Source: Deltaproteobacteria bacterium
GTDB lineage: Bacteria > Desulfobacterota > Binatia > HRBIN30 > CADEER01
Direction: 5' to 3'
Assembly (NCBI GenBank): GCA_029262455.1
Contig: JAJCZJ010000085.1
Span: 1 to 64,000, forward strand
DNA length: 64,000 nucleotides
Shown: positions 9,901 to 19,343 of the stretch, one piece after another
How the letters are laid out: each line of letters opens with the position of its first letter
Numbering within the stretch: position 1 is the stretch's first letter
Position numbers and translations under genes: made by a program
Notes under the pieces: generated by a model
Told to the model about the DNA's origin: nothing
The model's database searches: none
Seen by the model: only the letters and a program-made list of their open reading frames with translations

Positions 9901-9915
9901 CGTACGCGCCACGGC

Positions 9916-10656
9916 TCAGTTTTCGAACCTCAGTTCTTGCCACTCTTCATGTCGGTGGAAGCTCGGGCGCGATAGCGGGGCGCTGCAGCTGAGCTTTGGC
10001 TTGGACTCTTCCCGATTGCGGTAGTCGTATCGGCAAAGGTTGAACCGCCACACGTCGCCCGGTCGCGGGCGTCTACCCGTCGGCGCGAAATCCGTCCACG
10101 GGATTCGCCCCTCGACGCTCCACCCCGCCTCATCCCGGCGCACCGCCGTCTGCCAGTGGAACTCATTCGCCGTCGCCCAACGCTCGTACGCTTCGGCGGC
10201 GCGCCGCGGCAGGTACATGTCGAGGTGCGTGTTTGCCGGGTTCACCTGGAACTCGTAGTAGTCCGGCCGGTCCGACCGCGGCTTGAGGAATACTTCGAAG
10301 ACATCCCCCAACCACAACTTGTCGTCGTGCCTGCGCGATCCGGCCACGACATCCTCGTCTTCCATGATCGCGAAGAAATAGAGACCTTCATCATCCCACA
10401 ACAGTCGCACGTGCCCTTGGCTAACGTTCCTTGCTTCTGGGCGCCGCGGGACCGGAAGCATCTCGATCACCGAGGCTGCCCGCCAAGCTGCGTCGCCCAG
10501 CTGTCCATCGATCTCCGGGGGCGCCGACGCGCGTGCGCAGCGCGACACGCCCGGGTCACTGTCCACCTCCGGCGCCGCAGAGACAGCACAGGAAGCAACC
10601 ATGACCAACGGGCACAGCGACAGCCCGCGACGCCAATTTGGAAGGAATCTTGCCAC
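9916..10656 (-). CDS. CBM9-like lipoprotein
   Basis: Secreted protein with a lipobox (VMVASC) after a hydrophobic leader, followed by a family-9 carbohydrate-binding-like fold. Visible motifs are ASAPPEIDGQLGDAAWRAA, the strand HVRLLWDDEGLYFFAIMED, WLGDVFEVFLKPRSD, YYEFQVNPANT and WSVEGRIPW, which is the usual order in this family. I prefer GTG at 10656, because GAGG lies nine bases upstream of it and only three from the GTG at 10662. It follows the YhaN-like gene by about 17 bases and may only be co-transcribed. No glycoside hydrolase is nearby, so a sugar-binding function is unproven. Confidence 0.8.
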   Translation of the reverse strand: MARFLPNWRRGLSLCPLVMVASCAVSAAPEVDSDPGVSRCARASAPPEIDGQLGDAAWRAASVIEMLPVPRRPEARNVSQGHVRLLWDDEGLYFFAIMEDEDVVAGSRRHDDKLWLGDVFEVFLKPRSDRPDYYEFQVNPANTHLDMYLPRRAAEAYERWATANEFHWQTAVRRDEAGWSVEGRIPWTDFAPTGRRPRPGDVWRFNLCRYDYRNREESKPKLSCSAPLSRPSFHRHEEWQELRFEN

Positions 10657-10673
10657 ACCCACAGACCTCGGAA

Positions 10674-13600
10674 CTAAAGCCGCTTGTCACCTGCCCGCAT
10701 CGCCGCGAGGTCGTGCTCGACCCGGCGCTCGGAGGGGACGACGCGGCGCGCCAGCTCACGGAGCCGCTCGTGGTGCGTGAAGAACAGTACCTGGTTGGTG
10801 GCCGCGTACTCGCCCAGGACTTGCAACGCCGCCGCGGCACGCTCGTCGTCGAAGTGGATGAATACGTCGTCGAGTACCAGCGGCAACGGATCGTTGTTCT
10901 TGCCGAAGTATTCGAGCGTCGCCAAGCGCAATGCGAGATAGAGCTGGTCGCGCGTGCCATCGCTCAATGCCTCGACTCCGACCTCGGCGCCGTCGGCCCG
11001 CACACAGCGCAGCACTTCTTCGTCCCGATCATCGTAGCCGACCCGTAGCTCGCTGTAGCGGTCGAGCGTCAGCTTGGGAAACAGTTGATTCGCTCCGATC
11101 AAGATCGGGCCTTGATTGAGCTGACGGTATCGCTCGACCTCAGCATCTAATATCTCCGCGGCCAGCTTGACCCGCACATAGCGCTGCACGTGAGAACGCA
11201 ACCGCGCCAGGCTCTGTTGCTCCGCCTCTGCCGCACCAGCCGCCCCACGCTCATTCTCCAATACTCGTAGTCCTTCTTCCTTCGATCCAATCTCCAGGTC
11301 CGTACGGCGATTCTCCGCATCGAGAGCGTCGAGCTCATCCGCCAATTCATCGATGCGCGCGTAGACCTCATCGATCTCGATTCGACTCGTCTCCTCGATC
11401 AACTGATCGACATCTGCACCATCGCCACTTTCGAGTAGCTCCGTCTCAATTTCCTCGATCGCGCTATCGAGCTCAGCGGCCTTTTCTGAACGCCGCTCAG
11501 CTTCCTCGAGCCCAGCTACATTCGGCACCGCGGCCTCGAGTCGCAGCGCATCGAGCCGCCCTACGAGGTCATCGCTCTGGGCCGCCAACTCGCTGGCCTG
11601 CTCGCGTCGCTCGGCGATCTCCGTATCGATTCTGCGGCGTGCTTCGTCATCGGAGACGGCACGATGGTACCGCCGCACGAGATGCTCCGCCGCTTCCGCT
11701 GCCGACAGGCTTCCGAGCTCGGGCGAATGTCGAACAACAAGCTCTTCGATGTCTCGCTCGAATCGCTCCAAATCGAATTCGATCGCCGCCACTCGCTGCT
11801 GCATCGCCTCGGCTTCGGTCGCCTTGGATGAGAGGCTAACGAGGCTGTCGAGGACGGCAACTCCCTCCTCGACCGGCACATCTTCGGGCAGCCCAAGGTC
11901 AGCCATCGCCTTGTTCCACTCGCCACGCCACTGCTCGAGCAACGTATTCTGCTCTTCGAGCGAGCGCTCTTCGCGGGCGATCTCACCTGCTGCCGCATCC
12001 AACGAACGCAACAACAACTCACGATCGCGCGTAGCCTTGCTCCAATCTTCACAACAGGCAGCGGCCACTTGCACGAGGTCCGGCAGAGTCGCGCCGCTCT
12101 TCGCCTTCGCGCCAACCGCTGCCAGTTGCGCGCGCAAGTCATCGCGACTCTGCTCGAGTCTGGCCGATCGAACGCTGCGCTCTTCGGCCAATCCCTCAAC
12201 TTCGTCGGCACGTTGCAGTACATCCACAGCTCGCGCGTGCCAGTCCTTCATCTCCGCTGGTTTGTCGACCGATACGCAGCGCTGGTCTCGCCACCTCTTC
12301 TGCAATTCCTCGCGTTGCGCCAGCACATCCTCCGCCTCGCGATCGATGTCCTTTGACTCCTCATCGAGCAGCGCCGCATCCGCCTGCAATGAGGCGAGCT
12401 TCGCGCAGCGATCGGCTTCCCGTCGAAGCCGATCCGCAACCTCATCTGCTGCGCGCGTCGCGTTTTCAAAACCCTTTGCACTGCGAGCCGAGACAGCCTT
12501 CTCACTGTCGCGGATCTTGCTCCACAGCTCCTCCCGAAACGAGCGCGCCGACGCCAGGTCGCTCTCTCCCACCAAGGATCCGCCTTCCGACATCGCCTTT
12601 AAATCGCGACGGTTCACACGCTCGCGTCGCTGCTGATCGTTGCGCCTGCGCCCGATGTCAGCCTCGGCCGCCGACAATCGATCAAAGTCGCGGGAAAACC
12701 GCTCGATCGCTTCCGACGACAGGAGATGCAAGCGGCGCAGCTCGGTAACGCCGCCGCGAAACGGGTCGAGCTTGGCTAGGCTCCGGTCCAAGGCGCTCTC
12801 CAAACCCAGCAATTCGGCTTCGAGTCGATCGAGGTCGGCGTTTTGATCCATCGCTCCACGCGATTGGTTTAAGGAGCTCAACAAGGCCCTCGTATCGGGA
12901 CTCTCAGCACTGCGGGCCACATGGGCCTCGAGGTCCGCACCAGCCGCTTTGCGCTCGGCGAGCCGTCGTGTTCGATCTTCCACCCCGGAGTCGAGTGCCG
13001 CGCGTTTCGTCGCGAGCCTCCGAACAGACGCCTGGACCCGCACGCCGACGGTCGCCGCTGCCAACACCTCCGGCGTGGGATCGCGGTCGACCGCCACGCA
13101 CAAACGCGCCACCTCCGATTCGAGGGCGCGCAACTCGGCCACGCGCTTCGGCATATCGGCCTGCGCCTTTCGATAGCTTCCGAGCCGCCCCTGGATCTCC
13201 TCCACCACATCCACGCCGACCGCGAGCAGCGCCTCAGGGATCTCCAAGCCGTTGCGGGCGGCCTCGCGCTCCTCAATCTCGCGTTCGAGCCGCTGCACAT
13301 CCCGTTGGGCCTGCTCGAGCTCACGCTGCAAGCCGATCCGTACCTGCGACGCACCACGTTCCAGCCGTACAACATCACCCAAAGCCTCTCGCTCCGCGAT
13401 CCTTCCAGCGCGCTTTGCGAGCAACGGCAACACTCTGCGAGCACGCTGTAGTGCGCTCTGTTCGGCCGCCAATTCGCGACGCTTTGCGACGGCCTCCTGG
13501 CTCACCTTGCGCAGTCTCGCGATGTCCTCGGACTGCAACACCCAAGCCTCGGGTCGCACGCTGTCGCGATTGCGACGTTCGCGCGCCTCGCGAACCAAAC

Positions 13601-14156
13601 GAAGGGCCTCATTGATACTCTGGGTCCGGCCGCGCGGCCGAAATAGAGCATCGGCCTCCTCGCGCAGTTCGTGCAATGTCTTTTGAATCCCGCGACCACC
13701 CACGCCGGCGTCAAAAAGACTCTCGCCAACCGACCCGCGACCGTGCAACAGCGCTTCCGCACCCTGGCGCAGCGTGACGTGATCGAGTCCAAACATCGCA
13801 CGAAAGGTGGCCTCGTCTACGCCGCCCAACATTCCACGCAGGGTCAACTCGGACATTGGTTCGCGACTGTCCGCCGCGAGCAAAGTGTTCTTGTTCCCCT
13901 TGCGGCGCAGGACGTCGATAGAGGTTCCGTTCTTGGCCAAGACCCCGCCGATGAGCAAATCACGCATCTCGTGTACGTGCGCATCCCTCGTCGTCGCCGG
14001 GATCCCGTAGAGCAACCCTGTAATCGCGCGTAGCGCGGTACTCTTGCCAGCCTCGTTCGGCCCATAGATCACGTGCAGTGCCGGACCATCGCTGAAGTCG
14101 ATGTCGACATCGGTGAACGGACCGAAGGCTAGCAGCCTCAGACGACGAAACCTCAT
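10674..14156 (-). CDS. YhaN-type (SbcC/Rad50-like) AAA ATPase
   Basis: 1160-aa coiled-coil ATPase. Walker A GPNEAGKST is at about residues 32-40 and is followed by LLYGIP and the FGLDHVTLRQGAE segment typical of YhaN. Very long Glu/Arg/Leu coiled-coil arms fill roughly 190-1000. The C-terminal ABC signature LSDGTRDQLYLALRLA and Walker B LPLVLDDVFIHFDDE close the head domain. Such proteins pair with an Mre11/SbcD-like nuclease in DNA-end processing. Here the ATG overlaps the stop of the nuclease gene by four bases (ATGA), which supports a complex. Large ORFs on the opposite strand are by-products of coiled-coil codon use. Confidence 0.93.
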   Translation of the reverse strand: MRFRRLRLLAFGPFTDVDIDFSDGPALHVIYGPNEAGKSTALRAITGLLYGIPATTRDAHVHEMRDLLIGGVLAKNGTSIDVLRRKGNKNTLLAADSREPMSELTLRGMLGGVDEATFRAMFGLDHVTLRQGAEALLHGRGSVGESLFDAGVGGRGIQKTLHELREEADALFRPRGRTQSINEALRLVREARERRNRDSVRPEAWVLQSEDIARLRKVSQEAVAKRRELAAEQSALQRARRVLPLLAKRAGRIAEREALGDVVRLERGASQVRIGLQRELEQAQRDVQRLEREIEEREAARNGLEIPEALLAVGVDVVEEIQGRLGSYRKAQADMPKRVAELRALESEVARLCVAVDRDPTPEVLAAATVGVRVQASVRRLATKRAALDSGVEDRTRRLAERKAAGADLEAHVARSAESPDTRALLSSLNQSRGAMDQNADLDRLEAELLGLESALDRSLAKLDPFRGGVTELRRLHLLSSEAIERFSRDFDRLSAAEADIGRRRNDQQRRERVNRRDLKAMSEGGSLVGESDLASARSFREELWSKIRDSEKAVSARSAKGFENATRAADEVADRLRREADRCAKLASLQADAALLDEESKDIDREAEDVLAQREELQKRWRDQRCVSVDKPAEMKDWHARAVDVLQRADEVEGLAEERSVRSARLEQSRDDLRAQLAAVGAKAKSGATLPDLVQVAAACCEDWSKATRDRELLLRSLDAAAGEIAREERSLEEQNTLLEQWRGEWNKAMADLGLPEDVPVEEGVAVLDSLVSLSSKATEAEAMQQRVAAIEFDLERFERDIEELVVRHSPELGSLSAAEAAEHLVRRYHRAVSDDEARRRIDTEIAERREQASELAAQSDDLVGRLDALRLEAAVPNVAGLEEAERRSEKAAELDSAIEEIETELLESGDGADVDQLIEETSRIEIDEVYARIDELADELDALDAENRRTDLEIGSKEEGLRVLENERGAAGAAEAEQQSLARLRSHVQRYVRVKLAAEILDAEVERYRQLNQGPILIGANQLFPKLTLDRYSELRVGYDDRDEEVLRCVRADGAEVGVEALSDGTRDQLYLALRLATLEYFGKNNDPLPLVLDDVFIHFDDERAAAALQVLGEYAATNQVLFFTHHERLRELARRVVPSERRVEHDLAAMRAGDKRL

Positions 14157-15409
14157 TCGTTGTCCCCACCGCCGACGAGGCGCGACAACAACAAACGCTC
14201 CACGTCATCCACCGCCGCAGACAATGCGCTCTCTCCGAGCAGGTCGTCCTCCGGCGAACGCAGCTCGGGCGGCAACTTGCCACGAATGTCCGCGAACGAC
14301 TCAGCAAGCGCCGCAAGCCGATCGGGGTCAGCGCGAAGATCGCGTAGCGACCGCGCCAGCATTCCGATCGCATCCTCGCGCCCGCCGAGCGCAGACAGAT
14401 CGAGCAGCGGGTCGGTCGCGATTTCGATTTTCTCGAGCCAGACCGAGTCCGGAGCAATGTCGGTCGCGGACAACCGAAGCGCGTTCCGCCATCGTTCGAC
14501 ATCGCGCATCAATTCGTCGTGAGCCCGGCTCGCACCCGAAACGCGAACACGTGCCGCCAGCGGACGCCCCTCCGCATCGACAAGCTCGCTTTCCAATGCG
14601 ATGCGCACCAAGTCGACGACGTCATCGGCACTGACCGCCTCGGCGGCGTCCACCTCGACGCGAGCCCAACGCAGGACGTCGAGCGCCTGGTGGACGACGC
14701 TCTGCACAACGCCATCACGGACTTGCACGAGACTGGCACCCTTCGCACCCGTCTCGCGTACATGACGACCTTGCAAATTCCCCGGGAAGACAATCCACGG
14801 TCGCTCGTGCAAGACTTCCCGAGCGTGCACGTGACCGAGCGCCCAATAGTCATAGCCTTTGGCAACGAGAGTCTCGAGCCGACAGGGGGCGTACGGTTCG
14901 TGCCCCGGTCGTCCACTGACACAGGTGTGGAGCAACCCGATATTGAACAATCCATCGATTGGTTCCGGGTAGCCGCTGGCCAGATCATCCGTGACGGCTC
15001 GCTTTGAGAAGCCCTGCCCGTGCACCGCGACCCCAAGATCTTCCAGGATGCGCGTCTCCGCCTTGCGCGACGACAACTCGATTGAATTGGGCGGCAGACG
15101 GAGATGCTTGGTGATGATGCTCGCCGCGTCGTGATTGCCGCGCATCCACAACACCGGGACTTCGGCCTGACGCAACCGCGAGATTTGCGCAGCGAAAAAC
15201 AGACCCGTCGAATAGTCGCGCCAGTCGCCATCGTAGAGGTCGCCCGCGAGCAGCACAAAGTCGACCTCTTCGGCGAGGCAGAGGTCGACGAGATTCTCCA
15301 TCGCACCACGCGTCGCACCGCGAAGACGCTCGACGGGGGCACCTTCGTAGCGTTCCAACCCGCACAATGGGCTGTCGAGATGAAGGTCGGCGGCATGGAG
15401 GAACTTCAC
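14153..15409 (-). CDS. YhaO/SbcD-like metallophosphoesterase (DNA repair nuclease)
   Basis: 418-aa calcineurin-fold phosphoesterase. The metal-binding motifs are in order: FLHAADLHLDS, FVLLAGDLYDGD, WMRGNHDAAS, GLLHTCVSGR and WALGHVHARE. This is the Mre11/SbcD/YhaO set. The predicted start is GTG. The gene is coupled by a four-base overlap to the YhaN-type ATPase, so the two should form an SbcCD-like complex acting on DNA ends or hairpins. The preceding MBL-fold gene is only 46 bases upstream and may be co-transcribed. Confidence 0.93.
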   Translation of the reverse strand: MKFLHAADLHLDSPLCGLERYEGAPVERLRGATRGAMENLVDLCLAEEVDFVLLAGDLYDGDWRDYSTGLFFAAQISRLRQAEVPVLWMRGNHDAASIITKHLRLPPNSIELSSRKAETRILEDLGVAVHGQGFSKRAVTDDLASGYPEPIDGLFNIGLLHTCVSGRPGHEPYAPCRLETLVAKGYDYWALGHVHAREVLHERPWIVFPGNLQGRHVRETGAKGASLVQVRDGVVQSVVHQALDVLRWARVEVDAAEAVSADDVVDLVRIALESELVDAEGRPLAARVRVSGASRAHDELMRDVERWRNALRLSATDIAPDSVWLEKIEIATDPLLDLSALGGREDAIGMLARSLRDLRADPDRLAALAESFADIRGKLPPELRSPEDDLLGESALSAAVDDVERLLLSRLVGGGDNE

Positions 15410-15455
15410 AGCACAACCCTATGTCGGGACGCTCAGCGCCGCCAGCGCACCGCGA

Positions 15456-16427
15456 TCAGCGAAGAACCGAAACCGGCTTGGCGAGGGGCAACAACTCGAG
15501 CGTGAACCCGTCGCGCCGCGCCAGCACATCCAACTCCGACATGGTCACATCGAAGTCATCGAGCAAGCGAGGGGATATCGCCAAAGGCTCCGTCAGAGGT
15601 CGTGTAAAATCATCGTAGTGAATGGGGTAAACGGCCGCGGGACGTAAGTGGCCAAGAACTTCCCCGAAATAGGAAGATCGATATCCAACATCCTTTTTCC
15701 CAAGACCTCCGACTCCCAGCAACACAGCATCCGCTCGATAGTTGCTCAGCGATCCCTCGACGAAACCGGCGCTACCGACGATGGCCAATTCACCTGACGG
15801 GTGCGCCACGTGAAGAACGTAAGTCTTCCCTTCGAGATAATCGGTCGCACTCGCCGGTGGAATCAAGGGCTCGTCTATCGTCCCTTCCGCCATACCGTGT
15901 GGAAAATGACGCGACTCGATCAGAGTGACGACAAAGTCACCAAAGCTCAGAGGCACTTCGGGTTCCGGCACGATCATCTTGGAGCGAGGCAACCCCCAAC
16001 CGCGCGCAACGTTGGCAGTCGACGGTGAGCCGACCAGCACCGCCCCGGTTCTCTCGACGACGGCTGGCGCGTCCATGGAGTGGTCGTAGTGTGAATGCAG
16101 CACGAAAACAGCGGACAGCTCGTCGATGTTGGCCATGGCCAGACCAGCGGAGATCCTATCGAGATCCGGCTCGATCGAACCGACGGCGAGATCCCACAAA
16201 CCGGGCCGAGAAAAGAAGCCATCGGTCATCCAGTGCGTCACACCGTCAGAAATCAACAAGGTTGAAACACCGAGAAACGTCACCTGGACACCAGGTTCGC
16301 CCGCCCAAGCCGGCGCCATCGAATCGGAATAGGTGTCGAGACTCGGACGATCGTTCAGAAGGTATGTCAGGACCGCGCCGGCGACGACAATCACCAGGGC
16401 GAGCCCGATCAGTCCCTTACGCAGCAC
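15456..16427 (-). CDS. Membrane-anchored metallo-beta-lactamase-fold hydrolase
   Basis: 323-aa protein with one N-terminal hydrophobic segment (about residues 5-24) and an MBL domain. The zinc motif HSHYDHSMD, the upstream VTFLGVSTLLISDG and a late YPIHYDDFT histidine mark the fold. It resembles the UlaG/NAPE-PLD-like branch rather than true beta-lactamases. AGGAG lies seven bases before the GTG at 16427. Its substrate is unknown; the N-terminal segment suggests that it acts at the outer face of the membrane or in the periplasm. Confidence 0.82.
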   Translation of the reverse strand: MLRKGLIGLALVIVVAGAVLTYLLNDRPSLDTYSDSMAPAWAGEPGVQVTFLGVSTLLISDGVTHWMTDGFFSRPGLWDLAVGSIEPDLDRISAGLAMANIDELSAVFVLHSHYDHSMDAPAVVERTGAVLVGSPSTANVARGWGLPRSKMIVPEPEVPLSFGDFVVTLIESRHFPHGMAEGTIDEPLIPPASATDYLEGKTYVLHVAHPSGELAIVGSAGFVEGSLSNYRADAVLLGVGGLGKKDVGYRSSYFGEVLGHLRPAAVYPIHYDDFTRPLTEPLAISPRLLDDFDVTMSELDVLARRDGFTLELLPLAKPVSVLR

Positions 16428-16442
16428 TCACATGCTCCTGGA

Positions 16443-17816
16443 CTATGCGACCTCGGCGGGTGCCACGAGTTGAATCCACTCGCGATAGCCGCCCGAGTAC
16501 CCAACTTCGTCTTGGCGCGCACGGATCCGCTTCAGCAGCCCCTCCACCACAGAGGGCTCTAGCGGCGGTTTCGCCTCGACCCATCGGGCAACATTCTGGC
16601 CGGTGCGTCGCGCCTCAGCGGTAGCGCCGTCGAGCAATACGGCCTCACCATCGCGTGAGCCACCGCTTAATCCGAGGAAACTCTCAACAACGTACTCGGT
16701 AATCTCGATGCTGTGCTTGCGCGAGACTTTGATATTGCCCTTGCCGGTTACGACGTTACCAGTGCCAAAGACGCCCTCGAAGCCCTCCAGCCGACCGACG
16801 TCCCGATCGGCAAAGTCGTAAAGCTGCCCAGTCTGCGACACACCTTTTATCGGCTCCGGGATACTGCCGATCGAAGAGATCACGAGAGGTGACGATACGT
16901 CTTCGAACGCTCCGTCAATCCGAACCGCCGCACCGTCGCGAACTTCGGTGCGCTGGAACCGCATCCCCGTGAGACGAGCGCCGTCGGCCAGAATTTCCAC
17001 CGGAACATGCAAGGGGTGCACCTCGAAGCAATACTTCTGCTTCGCCTTGTCGAGAATCTTCCGCCGCGTCGATTCGACCTTGGCGCGCCGCGCTTCGTCG
17101 GCATCCGCCGCAAGATCGGCCAAGGGCATGTCCTCGACGCGCCGCCGGTAGTAAAGAGCGGCGCTGCGCAAGCCGAGATCGGGCCAAGTCAACTCGTACT
17201 TGGCCAGCGTCGCGACAACCCCCTTGTGCTCGATATCGAGAGAATCTTCGATGATCCCTCGTTCAGCCAGCGCCTTGCGCGTCATCTCGATCTGCAAAGC
17301 CTTCACCACGTCGATCGAAGCCAATCCGCCACCAATGACAATCGCCCCTGCGGCCACGTCGTAACTCGGCCCATCATAGTCGGCTTCGAGAAAGTGGTTG
17401 AACCAATAAATGAACGAATTCTGGTAAATTAGGCCTTGGCCAAGGAATCGTTCCGCTCCATCGATCGGCAACGGACGGTCACGCCAGGCTCCATTGGCGA
17501 GGATAACCGCAGAGAAACCCCAGGCCTCCGCCACTTCAGCCAAGTCCAAATCATGCCCAATCTTCGTCGACGGCACGAAGTGAATCAGCGGATGGTCGAG
17601 CTTGCCGTTGATCGCTCCGTATTCTTTCAGCCGCAACTTGTCGTGCCAACGCGGCAGACCGTCCTCGATTTTGCCATAGGGTCGGCGGTTCTGCTCGAAG
17701 ACCGCGCACAACACCCCGCGTTCGGCCAAGATCGAAGCAGCCTCGGCGCCGGCGGTTGCCCCACCGACGACCGCCACCGCATGTGTCGGTGTCTCAGAGT
17801 TTAACAAGATACCCAT
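16443..17816 (-). CDS. FAD/NAD(P)-dependent oxidoreductase
   Basis: 457-aa two-dinucleotide-fold flavoprotein. The N-terminal FAD-binding strand AVAVVGGATAGAEAASILAE and an internal NAD(P)-type GAIVIGGGLASIDVVKAL mark a fold like ferredoxin-NADP reductase or the small subunit of glutamate synthase. RRPYGKIEDGLPRWHDKL resembles the substrate-side loop of that family. The first glycine motif is VVGGATAG instead of GxGxxG, a mild deviation. It sits 15 bases upstream of the MBL gene on the same strand. The electron partner is not evident. Confidence 0.78.
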   Translation of the reverse strand: MGILLNSETPTHAVAVVGGATAGAEAASILAERGVLCAVFEQNRRPYGKIEDGLPRWHDKLRLKEYGAINGKLDHPLIHFVPSTKIGHDLDLAEVAEAWGFSAVILANGAWRDRPLPIDGAERFLGQGLIYQNSFIYWFNHFLEADYDGPSYDVAAGAIVIGGGLASIDVVKALQIEMTRKALAERGIIEDSLDIEHKGVVATLAKYELTWPDLGLRSAALYYRRRVEDMPLADLAADADEARRAKVESTRRKILDKAKQKYCFEVHPLHVPVEILADGARLTGMRFQRTEVRDGAAVRIDGAFEDVSSPLVISSIGSIPEPIKGVSQTGQLYDFADRDVGRLEGFEGVFGTGNVVTGKGNIKVSRKHSIEITEYVVESFLGLSGGSRDGEAVLLDGATAEARRTGQNVARWVEAKPPLEPSVVEGLLKRIRARQDEVGYSGGYREWIQLVAPAEVA

Positions 17817-17927
17817 GATCGAAGCGCCAATTCACTAGTGGAAGACCGCAGGGCTGGTCAAATGCTCTCCCCGCAGCCCGCCAAACTGGCTCGGCCGACC
17901 GTGACTACAACAACCCGGAGTGCGACG

Positions 17928-19262
17928 CTACTCCCGCGCGGCGCCGCGACGACGATCACTCGGCCCCGTGGTGCGACGCAGCGACAACGATCCGCCAGTT
18001 TGGAGCGGCCCGGCAACGACCAACGGGCTCGCATCGAGTTCTTGGGCGAAGCTGCCAAGATCGTATCCTGCTGGCAAAACAAAGCTTTCGGCGACGAACC
18101 AGTGGTTCCCGGCGTCAACGCCCCGCCAGTCGGTCAGAGAATACCCGACGCCAGGACGCTGCCCGGCGTGGCTCTCGGGCCCGTCGGCGGCGGACGATTC
18201 GCTGTAATAGAGCCCCTTCGATACGGACTCCAAAGTCGGACCGAGGCGCAATACGAGTGCGATCGTGGCGTCGCCCCCCTCGAGCGCCAACACGCCTGTC
18301 TCGATTGCCGAAAGCCGCTCCAATTCCGCCGCACCGGTCTTTCCTACCCTGACCTGGAATGGCAGGTCAGGGACCCAAAAGCGCCATTTTTCCAAATTGA
18401 CGAAGTCCAGTGCAGCACGCACCTCGATATGGGAGAGCAATTGAGCCGGAGCGAAGTTCAGCTTGAGCCGGACCGGCAACTGAACGTAATCCCGATAGAA
18501 CGTTGTTTCCGATCGAAGGTACGGAGTCCTGAAACCGAAGGCGAGTTCCATCCAGCGGCGCTCCAATCGAATGATCCGAATTGGACCGGTACTCCAAGCC
18601 TCGTAGACAGAGTTGATGTCGTCCTCATCTCGATAAAGAGGAAATACGCCGAAAAACCTTGCAGTCGCTCGGATCTTTAGGCGATCGAGCAAGTCCCGCC
18701 CGGTGGCTACGCCGGTGCGCAACGCGATCCCGCGCGGCGTCGGGCCGCCAAACGTCAGATCCGCGAGGCGACCGCGCATCCGATCGCCCGTGTGATCATA
18801 GGCCACATAGGCGCCCTCGGCGCGAGGAGCCGCCGTGGCGAAGCGGGCGACTCGCGCCCGACGGCGCTGCCCGGATAGATCGATTCGCAGCTCCTGAGTG
18901 CATAGAGCGCCCTCCGGCAAGAGGGCACTACGATCTTCGGCAGCGTCTGCCCACATGAACGAGATCTCGTCATTTGCGTCGATCAGGCCGCTGTCGGAAT
19001 CCTCCGTGGCACGCGGGCCTTCACGATACACTCGGCGACCCGTGGGATCGCGCTCATCGAGTTGCCAGCGGATCGGCAAACAACTGATGCGGCTGCACGC
19101 GAAGACCGCTGTGTTCTCCGGACTCGCGCCGTGCAGACACGAAAGCGTTTCGGCTGGCAGAACAACCGCCCTCCATTGGCCAGCGACGGCCCCTGGTGGC
19201 AACACCAAAGACCAACAAACAAAGGCCATCAAGGGCCAAAGGGTTGACAACTTCAAAGCCAT
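17928..19262 (-). CDS. Secreted protein of unknown function
   Basis: About 444 aa, starting with a signal-peptide-like MALKLSTLWPLMAFVCWSLV leader. I do not recognise the mature domain; it has several Cys near the N-terminus and a beta-rich body. An upstream in-frame extension to 19364 is rejected because it would run into the strongly supported start of the divergent porin-like gene at 19344 and lies before the leader. Only about 80 bases separate the two divergent starts, which suggests shared control with the envelope block. Confidence 0.65.
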   Translation of the reverse strand: MALKLSTLWPLMAFVCWSLVLPPGAVAGQWRAVVLPAETLSCLHGASPENTAVFACSRISCLPIRWQLDERDPTGRRVYREGPRATEDSDSGLIDANDEISFMWADAAEDRSALLPEGALCTQELRIDLSGQRRRARVARFATAAPRAEGAYVAYDHTGDRMRGRLADLTFGGPTPRGIALRTGVATGRDLLDRLKIRATARFFGVFPLYRDEDDINSVYEAWSTGPIRIIRLERRWMELAFGFRTPYLRSETTFYRDYVQLPVRLKLNFAPAQLLSHIEVRAALDFVNLEKWRFWVPDLPFQVRVGKTGAAELERLSAIETGVLALEGGDATIALVLRLGPTLESVSKGLYYSESSAADGPESHAGQRPGVGYSLTDWRGVDAGNHWFVAESFVLPAGYDLGSFAQELDASPLVVAGPLQTGGSLSLRRTTGPSDRRRGAARE

Positions 19263-19343
19263 TCGAATATGGGTCGCGCGGCGACCGAGCCACGAAACCC
19301 GGGGGGGTTTGGGCGACGAGGTCTCAAAAGGAGGGTCATCTGT

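Noticed and set aside
11749-12636. Long Ser/Arg-rich ORFs opposite the YhaN-type gene
   Set aside because: They are by-products of the Glu/Leu coiled-coil coding pattern on the other strand and have no domain or start signal.
17838-18680. 280-aa plus-strand ORF opposite the secreted unknown protein
   Set aside because: Low-complexity composition, no ribosome-binding site. The minus-strand frame has a signal peptide.
19269-19343. N-terminal extension of the DUF1302 protein
   Set aside because: The AAAAGGAGG and the signal peptide place the start at 19344.
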